6,329 nucleotides of DNA from the NCBI GenBank assembly GCA_019420405.1, contig JAHZHF010000183.1, positions 1-6,329 on the forward strand, in the 5' to 3' direction. The translations under genes and the position numbers were made by a program. The notes under the pieces are model-generated. The model saw only the letters and a list, made by a program, of their open reading frames with translations, did no database searches and was not told the origin of the DNA. Position 1 is the first letter of the stretch; every line of letters starts with the position of its first letter. Below are positions 1 to 5,275 of the stretch, in pieces. The DNA is from Clostridiales bacterium (lineage in GTDB: Bacteria > Bacillota > Clostridia > Lachnospirales > Lachnospiraceae).

Positions 1-22
1 TGCCCTGCACGCCGCTTTGCCC

Positions 23-145
23 TTAAACAACTCTTTGGCTTCTTAGATTCTTCCCGGATTCCGGAACGAAGCATGTAACGCCTGTTCCCTTCATCAGAAT
101 ACGTGTTACTAAATACCTGCCCTGCTTCCGGACATAATCTAACGG
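23..145 (-). pseudogene. Start-less coding remnant or repeat-element fragment
   Basis: Downstream of the amidohydrolase on the minus strand, an open frame runs to TAA at 23-25. It reads LDYVRKQGRYLVTRILMKG and then GTGVTCFVPESGKNLRS. It has no start codon before an internal ATG (23-codon remainder) and no ribosome binding site, and an in-frame stop lies a few codons upstream. A nearly identical start (M-K-N-V-R-K-Q-G-R) is read outward at the other end of the window. It is either a decayed gene end or part of an interspersed repeat that happens to be open; I do not recognise the product. Confidence 0.3.
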
Positions 146-171
146 AAAATATTAGTGCACTAAATAGCTGT
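108..171. repeat. Left copy of the inverted end repeat (ACTAAATA family)
   Basis: ACTAAATAGCTGT (159-171) recurs exactly in inverted orientation at 6274-6286. ACTAAATACCTG (108-119) is an 11-of-12 direct copy of its core. A 12-bp perfect palindrome, TTAGTGCACTAA (152-163), overlaps the main copy. The segment lies between the amidohydrolase stop and the coding remnant. Confidence 0.55.
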
Positions 172-175
172 ACTG

Positions 176-1351
176 TTATGATTCAAAGTACACCTGACTA
201 TACACGACTCTCCCATCTTTTATTGTCATCTGCGGTACGATCATCTCTGTCCCACACACCCGGTTTTCTCCGTTTGTATGATCCAGGTAAGCCATCTTGT
301 GTTCTTCCAGCCTAAATATAAACAAATCCGCCGGCGCTCCGGCATCCATTGACGCCAGATCTTCTCTGCCAATAACTTTCGCCGGAGCCAGGATTGCAGC
401 ATCCAGGATCTTCTGAAGGGGCTGCCCCATCGCCAGGTATTTGGACAGAATCTTGGGGAGACTGTGCAGAACTCCTTCATAGTATGAACCTGCGTTGATA
501 TCCGAACTTATAATATCCGGAAAGAACCCCTGCGCCATCGCTGCAGCCGCTGTACTGAGATTGAAATTGTTTATTCCGTTGCACGCATCGAAAATTACGC
601 CCCTCTCTTTCGCCTTCCGGATTCCTTCTCTCACCTTTCCGTTTTTATCCAGAATACACTCTTTTCCCCGGTTTTGGAAAATATGACACATTACATCCCC
701 TTTTCGAAGCGCAGCAGCCATCTCCTCCAGATCCATTGCCGGATTCGTAATGTGCACAGTGAGAGGACATCCCAGTTCATCCGCCAGCTTCACTGATTTT
801 TCCAAAGATGCCCGTGCATCCTTCCGGTCAATAATATTGGCAGACAATCTTGCCTTCAACCCTACAAGCTCTTCCGGAAATTCTGCAAACATCTCCCGAA
901 TCCGGTCAGCCTCAATACAGTCCGCTTCAATACGCTCCGGACATTTCTCCGATATCTGACCGGCCGATCCCACCAGAAGCTGGGCGAACAGCCGGACATC
1001 CGTCCGGTCCATAACCGTCTGTTTAAATATCTCAAACATACTTACCCCGCACGTTCCCGCATCAACTGCGGTTGTGATGCCGCATGGGAAAGAAGCGGCG
1101 TCCGGATTCACGCCGTTATCCGATCCACCTTTAAAGAAATGCACATGATAATCAATCAGTCCCTTTGTAACATAACAGCCTTCTGCGTCAATCGTTCGAA
1201 GGATGCCGTCCGTATTTCCATTCTCTTTGTTTCTGAGATTATCCAATGGACCTTCTGATATTTTTCCACCCTTTATATATAAATCTTTCTTTATGAATTC
1301 CCCGCATCCCGGGGCGTATACCATACCATTCTTAATTATGTATCCTGCCAT
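176..1351 (-). CDS. Amidohydrolase/deacetylase-family metallohydrolase (EF_0837/Atu3266-like)
   Basis: A 391-residue cytoplasmic enzyme of the amidohydrolase superfamily, in the subgroup often mislabelled dihydroorotase. Visible metal and catalytic residues are the HxH pair His69/His71 (motif DYHVH after strand 1), the likely carboxylated Lys166 (GLKARLS), His200 (TVHITNP), His223 (CHIFQNR) and Asp284 (SSDINAG). The GITTAVDAGTCG segment at residues 91-102 is typical of this subgroup. The N-terminal (about 1-60) and C-terminal (about 335-391) parts form the small beta-sandwich that flanks the barrel, and length is normal. Characterised relatives remove acyl groups from N-acetyl-D-amino acids or esters; the substrate here is unknown. 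The start ATG has GAGGGAG just upstream. It lies 22 nt after the stop of the XRE regulator gene, so the two are very probably co-transcribed. The DgaE/DgaF-type partners seen with some relatives are not in this window. No clear intrinsic terminator follows the stop. Confidence 0.93.
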   Translation of the reverse strand: MAGYIIKNGMVYAPGCGEFIKKDLYIKGGKISEGPLDNLRNKENGNTDGILRTIDAEGCYVTKGLIDYHVHFFKGGSDNGVNPDAASFPCGITTAVDAGTCGVSMFEIFKQTVMDRTDVRLFAQLLVGSAGQISEKCPERIEADCIEADRIREMFAEFPEELVGLKARLSANIIDRKDARASLEKSVKLADELGCPLTVHITNPAMDLEEMAAALRKGDVMCHIFQNRGKECILDKNGKVREGIRKAKERGVIFDACNGINNFNLSTAAAAMAQGFFPDIISSDINAGSYYEGVLHSLPKILSKYLAMGQPLQKILDAAILAPAKVIGREDLASMDAGAPADLFIFRLEEHKMAYLDHTNGENRVCGTEMIVPQMTIKDGRVVYSQVYFES

Positions 1352-1373
1352 CTTTCTCCCTCTGAATATATTT

Positions 1374-1652
1374 TTATTTTTTTGCCGTAAGCTGCATCTG
1401 TAATGTCATCTCCAGTGCTGCCGCTATTCGTACCAGCAGTTCCAAAGACGGATTATAGTTGCCGCTTTCAAATCTTGTAATATTACTTCTCGGAACTCCC
1501 GCTCTTTTTGCAAGTTCCGCCTGTGTTATGCCTTGCATCTTCCGGCATCGCACATACTGCTCTATAACCGACTTTCTGGTATTTCTCTGCTCTGCTTCTA
1601 TTACAATCTTCTGTTCACCTGCTGAATAAATATAATCCATACTGCTTCTCAT
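1374..1652 (-). CDS. XRE/HigA-family helix-turn-helix transcriptional regulator
   Basis: A 92-residue DNA-binding protein. An N-terminal extension of about 30 residues (SVIEQYVRCRK just before the domain) is followed by a complete Cro/C1-type helix-turn-helix at about residues 33-82: ITQAELAKRAGVPRSNITRF is the two-helix core and YNPSLELLVRIAAALEM the packing helices. This arrangement is common in HigA-type antitoxins. An in-frame GTG lies at 1661, but it sits inside AGGAAGG (1661-1667). That sequence is an ideal ribosome binding site 8 nt from the ATG at 1652, so I choose the ATG. The ORF is closed upstream by TAG at 1674-1676. No RelE/HigB-like toxin lies next to it: upstream is only a 36-codon ORF and downstream is the amidohydrolase. 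The promoter overlapped by a long inverted repeat at 1803-1841 suggests that it represses its own operon. A local metabolic regulator or an orphan antitoxin are both possible. Confidence 0.88.
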   Translation of the reverse strand: MRSSMDYIYSAGEQKIVIEAEQRNTRKSVIEQYVRCRKMQGITQAELAKRAGVPRSNITRFESGNYNPSLELLVRIAAALEMTLQMQLTAKK

Positions 1653-1665
1653 CTTCTGCACCTTC

Positions 1666-1776
1666 CTATTCTTCTATAATAGCAGCACAATCCGTTTCTC
1701 TCAATAATCTCTCTGCCTGAAAGACCGCCGCATCACGTTTCTGCCAAGCCTCAGGAATATACATATAACGCCTCAT
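1666..1776 (-). CDS. Small ORF (36 aa), first cistron before the XRE regulator
   Basis: A short ORF beginning MRRYMYIPEAW and ending AAIIEE. It is the first ORF after the promoter at 1823-1851 (predicted leader about 40 nt). Its stop at 1666-1668 overlaps the ribosome binding site of the XRE gene, an arrangement that fits translational coupling. Upstream purine-rich AGAAGGGAAGAG could act as a ribosome binding site; a second ATG lies at 1764. Residues 9-28 look like a charged amphipathic helix, and there is one Cys near the C terminus. There is no signal peptide or membrane segment. I do not recognise the family. It could be a true small protein in the position where a toxin would normally sit, the tail of a decayed toxin gene, a leader peptide, or chance. 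Confidence 0.4.
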   Translation of the reverse strand: MRRYMYIPEAWQKRDAAVFQAERLLRETDCAAIIEE

Positions 1777-1802
1777 TCACCCAAACTCTTCCCTTCTGTT
1801 AC

Positions 1803-1841
1803 GAATCATATACGGTACATTTATCGTATCTTATATGATTC
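1803..1841. promoter_or_regulatory. Inverted-repeat operator over the XRE operon promoter
   Basis: GAATCATATA (1803-1812) and its exact reverse complement TATATGATTC (1832-1841) form 10-bp perfect arms separated by 19 bp. A nested dyad ATACG (1810-1814) / CGTAT (1825-1829) lies inside. The dyad covers the promoter spacer from about -18, the -10 box and the predicted transcription start. A repressor dimer or tetramer bound here would block RNA polymerase. The XRE protein encoded just downstream is the obvious candidate (inference). Confidence 0.65.
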
Positions 1842-1851
1842 ATTTTGTCAA
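1823..1851 (-). promoter_or_regulatory. Sigma-A promoter of the small ORF-XRE-amidohydrolase operon
   Basis: Reading the minus strand, the -35 box is a perfect TTGACA (1846-1851). A 17-nt spacer (1829-1845) separates it from the -10 box TACGAT (1823-1828, 4 of 6 to consensus). The start of transcription would fall near 1816, about 40 nt before the first ATG at 1776. This is the only good promoter seen between the subtilase stop and the XRE gene. Confidence 0.75.
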
Positions 1852-1955
1852 TGAAAAGTTTCCACATCCTTCCTCCTAATCTGCAATGGTTACAGTTCAC
1901 ACGTCTGCCAAAGGCGGAGGGAGAGCCTTTTCATGAGTAAAACAGCTCCAGCAGC

Positions 1956-3698
1956 TTACTGCGGTATACTGTCTTTCACGCACAGCGCTCCATATCCAAG
2001 CTGCGCGTTGGGCCACTTGTCATATCCCGGCAGCTCTTTTGCCCCTCTGCGCAGGTACGCCTTCACCTTCTCTCCATAGAGATAGGGATCATTGCCCTGC
2101 ACAATCCCCCACTCCATCAGAAGCGCCGCGCTGCCCGTTACAAAGGGAGCGGCAAAAGAAGTCCCACTGAACTCTCTGTAGCCTCCGCCCGGCACGGGCG
2201 CATTCACCCTCACCCCCGGAGCCGCAAGATCCGGTTTGGGAGCGCCGCCGCTCTCATATAGAGACTCCGGCCCCCGGCCCGAAAAATCAGCATAGGAAAA
2301 AGTACGAGCGTCGTAAGCCGCCACTGTCACAACAAGCGCCGCTGTGGACGGAATAGTCAGCGTCAGGCTGCTGTCCGGCCGCAGGAATGCTGTCCCCTCA
2401 TTGAGTGATGCCTGAGCAGGCAGCCACATCTCCCATCTTCCGTCCACTATCCTTCTCGGAGTAAGCGCCAATCTCCATACGCCGCTGTCTATATATGACC
2501 TTACGGGAATAAAGGAAATATAGATCTCCTGCTTTACACTATAGGGCTTCGGTTCTCCATAATATAGCAGCAGCTCCGTCCCTCCCAGAACAAATCTCTG
2601 TGGTCCCAGTATCTCCTGAAACGGGCCGGCACGCACTCCGGACGGGCTTATGACAGAAAATTCCACCTCGTCTACATAGGACTTCCATATCTGGACATTC
2701 AAAGCAGGCTCTCTTTCCTGAACCGCAAGCTGTACCTCTTCCTCCTCATCATCCGAAAGCCGGCCTGCCGCATGTCCTGCACTGGTCCCCTCATTTCCGC
2801 TGCCCACGCAGATTACATTTTTCCATATAGAGGAAATATCATTGAGAAAACGTTCCGGAAGAGAAGTCCCGTCATGAGACCCGTACGTGTTTCCGAAACT
2901 GATATTTACGGCAATCGGTTTTCTAAGCTCAATTGCTTTTCTCACAACATAGTCCACGCCAAGCATCAGTTCGGTTGTCCGGGGGAAACCCTCCTCCCTG
3001 GGCGCTCCCATTTTTACGATCACAAGATCCGCTGACGGCGCTGTCCCCCGGAACTGTCTGCCTGCACTTCCCCTGCCGTTTCCGGCGGCGATCCCTGCCA
3101 CCGCCGTACCATGTCCGCTCAGATCCCTGCTTGGCACGATCTGAAACCTTTCTGCCGGATCCGTTTCTGCCAGAGCTGCGTTGATCTGCTCTCCCGTATA
3201 CTCCGCCCCTTGAGAATATCCTTCCGGCGGGACGCCCCGCGCGGTCTGATCCCAGAGGAACACAATCCGGGTAGTTCCATCATCATTTAGAAAGTCTGGA
3301 TTTTCATAATCAATCCCACTGTCCACAATACCTATGAGAACACCCCTCCCACTCAGTGAAAGGGGTGGATTCTGTACCTCATCAATACAAGAGGCCTGCC
3401 GTCCGGCATCCGCTTCAAAATAAAGGCTTTTCGGTTTCTCAACAAATTCCACTTCCGGAAGTGCGGCAAGCTCCCCGATCAGATCCTCTTTGATCACAAG
3501 AACTGCATATCCATTCAAAAGCTCTGTCACTGACACTGCGATTTTCCGCACTTCATCGAGCGCCCCCGAATACTTGATAATCAGCTCCCATTCCCTCTGC
3601 GGCGGATCATATCCTACTTCAAGCTCACCGGAGCGCTCCCGCTCTTCCTGTGTTGCGTCCAAGGCAAGATTTAATATGTTTTCAACTTTCTGACTCAT
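1956..3698 (-). CDS. S8 family serine peptidase, Csp-like clostridial subtilase
   Basis: A 580-residue subtilisin-family protease. The N-terminal ~100 residues form a prodomain-like region. The catalytic domain shows Asp126 (GIVDSGID), His196 (DLSGHGTAVAG), oxyanion Asn302 (VGSGNEG) and Ser514 (FSGTSFAAP), so the triad is intact. Residues ~325-460, between Asn302 and Ser514, are a beta-rich insert. It matches the position of the jellyroll domain in the Csp germination proteases, which process the cortex-lytic enzyme SleC in Clostridium. There is no signal peptide or membrane segment, so it should act in the cytoplasm or forespore. The longer ORF opens at an ATG at 3749, but that one has no ribosome binding site. 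The ATG at 3698 has AGGGAGGTG at 3704-3712, so I start there. It is a single gene, not the cspBA-cspC cluster, so a role in germination is only a guess and general intracellular proteolysis is equally possible. Confidence 0.93.
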   Translation of the reverse strand: MSQKVENILNLALDATQEERERSGELEVGYDPPQREWELIIKYSGALDEVRKIAVSVTELLNGYAVLVIKEDLIGELAALPEVEFVEKPKSLYFEADAGRQASCIDEVQNPPLSLSGRGVLIGIVDSGIDYENPDFLNDDGTTRIVFLWDQTARGVPPEGYSQGAEYTGEQINAALAETDPAERFQIVPSRDLSGHGTAVAGIAAGNGRGSAGRQFRGTAPSADLVIVKMGAPREEGFPRTTELMLGVDYVVRKAIELRKPIAVNISFGNTYGSHDGTSLPERFLNDISSIWKNVICVGSGNEGTSAGHAAGRLSDDEEEEVQLAVQEREPALNVQIWKSYVDEVEFSVISPSGVRAGPFQEILGPQRFVLGGTELLLYYGEPKPYSVKQEIYISFIPVRSYIDSGVWRLALTPRRIVDGRWEMWLPAQASLNEGTAFLRPDSSLTLTIPSTAALVVTVAAYDARTFSYADFSGRGPESLYESGGAPKPDLAAPGVRVNAPVPGGGYREFSGTSFAAPFVTGSAALLMEWGIVQGNDPYLYGEKVKAYLRRGAKELPGYDKWPNAQLGYGALCVKDSIPQ

Positions 3699-3714
3699 TT
3701 GCCCACCTCCCTGG

Positions 3715-3743
3715 ATCATACTATGCTCAGCAGGCAGTGGAAA
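3715..3743 (-). promoter_or_regulatory. Possible promoter of the subtilase gene
   Basis: On the minus strand, TTTCCA (3738-3743, 4 of 6 to the -35 consensus) is followed after 17 nt by TATGAT (3715-3720, 5 of 6 to the -10 consensus). The leader would be about 10 nt and begin almost at the ribosome binding site. I looked for sporulation sigma E, G and K type boxes in the same stretch and found none convincing. Read-through from the upstream Rpn gene is an alternative, since I see no clear terminator after it. Confidence 0.35.
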
Positions 3744-3747
3744 GAAC

Positions 3748-3912
3748 ATGGAGGATAAGGATCAATACATTGAAAAAGGATACCATTCCATCCATCCGGA
3801 TGATGATACCCTATGCATAAATATCTGCGTCTATATTGTTTATAATGAATGTTCCACCTTTGCCAGAATTTCTTCGCTGGAATCCTCTGGATTTTCCTGC
3901 ACAGCTTTATAG
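3748..3912 (+). CDS. Doubtful 54-aa plus-strand ORF between the subtilase and Rpn genes
   Basis: This reading frame begins MEDKDQYIEKGYHSIHPDDD and stops at TAG 3910-3912. Its first 31 codons lie in the otherwise non-coding gap; the rest is antisense to the 3' end of the Rpn gene. The acidic start looks more protein-like than chance sequence. The ribosome binding site (GTGGAAAGAAC) and any plus-strand promoter (TTGCCC at 3699, TATGCT at 3722) are weak. It could be a remnant of an older gene truncated by rearrangement, or an accident. I do not recognise it. Confidence 0.2.
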   Translation: MEDKDQYIEKGYHSIHPDDDTLCINICVYIVYNECSTFARISSLESSGFSCTAL

Positions 3913-4862
3913 ATCGCCTCAATTGCAGAAACTTCCTGTTCCATCTCCTCAGCCGCAGCCGCAAGATTCTTCCCTTTCAAATATTTTTTTTGGATTTGTC
4001 CTATCATCAGCAACAGCTTTCCTTTTTCTATTCCTTTTTCTATTCCTTTCTCTTCTACATAATCACTTAAATTACACATCTGCTTCAGCTCCTTTCCCAG
4101 CTTATATTCCATCGGTATCTTAAACTCTTCCTCAAGCCTCTTTATTTTCCTGGCAGCACTCATATCAGAAGCCAAAAGAACATTCAGCATAGATGTCAGC
4201 TGATTTCCTTTTTCTGACCGCGGGTTCAGACAAATCATCACTGCCGCCAGTTTATCATAAGCCTGTCTGTGATCCGGAATTCCAGAAATCAAATCTTCTT
4301 TGCAGATACTATATCTGGAAACAGCATTTCCAATATAATTTGGTGCGTTCATACAGATCCATATACTATAGACTTTTTTAATGCTATCATAATCACTTCC
4401 TGCAAATTCAGTCCCTTTCTGTGCCGAAATAAGACGTGACGCATAGAATACAGCCCTGCTTTCAATCGAATATCCCGGATAAAAATCTTTCTGAGCTTCC
4501 AGATTAAGAATTAACTTAACCATTCTCGTCTTCTCATTCTCCTCACCAGGAATATTCACAGAAAATCTGATATCAAAATAGACCTCTCCTTCGCCCGGAA
4601 CAATATCCTCTCCGGTTTCTCCCAATATTCTCTCAGGTTCCCGGGTATTTGTCTCTCCCGGCATAACCCGAATTCTGGAAATACAAATATCATTTCCAAT
4701 GCACATTTTCACATGCGCTATATCCTTCTCCTGAAATTCTTCAACAGTATACCGCAGAATCCAGGCAAGTATCACCCTGTTCGCCAGCACTTTTTTGCAC
4801 TGCGCATCATACTGGCTTTTACCGTCCGCCAAGCTGACTGATATGGCAAGTTCATTTTTCAT
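3840..4862 (-). CDS. Rpn-family recombination-promoting nuclease / PD-(D/E)XK transposase-like protein
   Basis: A 340-residue protein of the Rpn/PD-(D/E)XK nuclease family, common in many copies in gut Clostridia. The N-terminal start (residues 20-45, VLANRVILAWILRYTVEEF) is typical. The nuclease core shows Asp97 (VYFDIRF) and the E-x-Q form of the active site, Glu122/Gln124 (LNLEAQKD), followed by YSIESRAVFYASRLIS. Rpn relatives in E. coli are DNA endonucleases that stimulate RecA-independent recombination; activity here is inferred. Near the C terminus (about 272-282) is the charged Gly-Ile-Glu-Lys repeat, then a helical tail. AAAGGA precedes the ATG by about 8 nt, and length is normal for the family, so it appears complete. 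It has its own promoter and a very short leader. The subtilase gene follows in the same direction 141 nt later, with no clear functional link. It need not mark a mobile element here, as no terminal repeats abut it. Confidence 0.88.
   Translation of the reverse strand: MKNELAISVSLADGKSQYDAQCKKVLANRVILAWILRYTVEEFQEKDIAHVKMCIGNDICISRIRVMPGETNTREPERILGETGEDIVPGEGEVYFDIRFSVNIPGEENEKTRMVKLILNLEAQKDFYPGYSIESRAVFYASRLISAQKGTEFAGSDYDSIKKVYSIWICMNAPNYIGNAVSRYSICKEDLISGIPDHRQAYDKLAAVMICLNPRSEKGNQLTSMLNVLLASDMSAARKIKRLEEEFKIPMEYKLGKELKQMCNLSDYVEEKGIEKGIEKGKLLLMIGQIQKKYLKGKNLAAAAEEMEQEVSAIEAIYKAVQENPEDSSEEILAKVEHSL
4021..4056 (-). repeat. 12-bp tandem repeat encoding Gly-Ile-Glu-Lys
   Basis: The 12-base unit (plus strand CCTTTTTCTATT) occurs exactly twice at 4021-4044. 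A diverged third unit follows at 4045-4056. On the coding (minus) strand each unit encodes one G-I-E-K tetrapeptide of the Rpn protein. Because the unit is four whole codons, gain or loss by slippage keeps the frame and would only change the length of this linker. Confidence 0.85.
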
Positions 4863-4879
4863 AGGCTTTTCCTTTCTCT

Positions 4880-4908
4880 ATTATAATGGTATTGCTCATT
4901 TATCACAA
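4880..4908 (-). promoter_or_regulatory. Sigma-A promoter of the Rpn-family gene
   Basis: On the minus strand, TTGTGA (4903-4908, 4 of 6 to consensus) is followed by a 17-nt spacer and a perfect TATAAT (4880-4885). The predicted transcription start is about 4873, which leaves a leader of about 11 nt that contains the AAAGGA ribosome binding site. Confidence 0.7.
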
Positions 4909-5163
4909 GCATCTTTCGTTCTGCATAATTCTGGCTGATTTTTGTTTCTGAATATTCGAAACATCGAATGTTAATTCGCCGTTTATGATCCTCTTCGGCG
5001 CCGATAGAGAGTGAATCTACGATAACATAATAAGGAAAAAATAACAACAAAATGACAGGAATCATTGCTTTTTTAGGGACAATTCAGTCATTTAACCCCC
5101 TGGCCTCCTTTTGTACTTTCCCCCGCTTCACCCCGCTGCGGTTCACCGCGTCAAAGCCCCGCA

Positions 5164-5192
5164 TTGACAGGGATTCCTGTGTCTTTTATACT
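5164..5192 (+). promoter_or_regulatory. Strong sigma-A promoter of the dehydrogenase gene
   Basis: A perfect TTGACA (5164-5169), a 17-nt spacer and TATACT (5187-5192, 5 of 6) give a near-consensus vegetative promoter. Transcription would start near 5199 and give a leader of about 77 nt. The strength of the match suggests high basal expression unless something represses it. Confidence 0.8.
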
Positions 5193-5226
5193 GCATTTTG
5201 ACAACATCCCGGTCCGCATCAGCAGC

Positions 5227-5252
5227 GGGATCTATATATGGGATCTATATTA
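5227..5252 (+). repeat. 13-bp tandem repeat in the dehydrogenase leader
   Basis: GGGATCTATATAT (5227-5239) is followed directly by GGGATCTATATTA (5240-5252), with the first 11 bases identical. It lies between the predicted transcription start and the ribosome binding site GGAGG at 5259-5263. It could be a simple duplication or a paired protein or RNA site acting after initiation. Confidence 0.6.
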
Positions 5253-5275
5253 AGAAACGGAGGTTAATTCACCCT

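Larger units (their letters stand above)
4863..5275. other. Divergent intergenic region, Rpn gene / dehydrogenase gene
   Basis: A 413-bp stretch without a convincing gene. It holds the Rpn promoter at 4880-4908 and an A/T-rich part to about 5085. A C-rich part at 5094-5160 contains two copies of TTCACC (5127 and 5142) and a short GCGG-TTCA-CCGC hairpin (5138-5149). It also holds the dehydrogenase promoter at 5164-5192 and a 13-bp tandem repeat in the dehydrogenase leader. A 68-codon minus-strand frame (4859-5065) crosses it, but contains the Rpn promoter and lacks a ribosome binding site. On the minus strand, AAAAGGAGG near 5105-5113 precedes an ATG at 5092 that opens only nine codons. Confidence 0.6.

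Noticed and set aside
103..315. Plus-strand 70-codon frame over the amidohydrolase 3' end
   Set aside because: It is antisense to a well-supported gene, with no ribosome binding site and no recognisable protein features.
1374..1661. HigBA toxin-antitoxin locus
   Set aside because: The HigA-like protein is present, but no RelE/HigB-type toxin is encoded on either side, so it is called a regulator only.
1895..1955. Hairpin candidates after the subtilase stop (AGTAA...TTACT and GCC-TTT-GGC)
   Set aside because: Stems are short or interrupted and no U-tract follows, so I do not call a terminator.
3699..3749. 17-residue N-terminal extension of the subtilase from ATG 3749
   Set aside because: No ribosome binding site precedes 3749, while AGGGAGGTG sits correctly before the ATG at 3698.
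3780..3840. Possible terminator after the Rpn gene, built on the palindrome CATCCGGATG at 3793-3802
   Set aside because: The stem has essentially no loop, and the T-run on the minus strand (3773-3777) lies about 15 nt away, so it does not fit an intrinsic terminator.
4859..5065. 68-codon minus-strand frame overlapping the Rpn start by ATGA
   Set aside because: It has no ribosome binding site, contains the Rpn promoter (TTGTGA-17-TATAAT), and its translation looks non-coding.
5198..5275. 26-residue N-terminal extension of the dehydrogenase from TTG 5198
   Set aside because: The TTG coincides with the predicted transcription start, and family alignment begins at the ATG at 5276.
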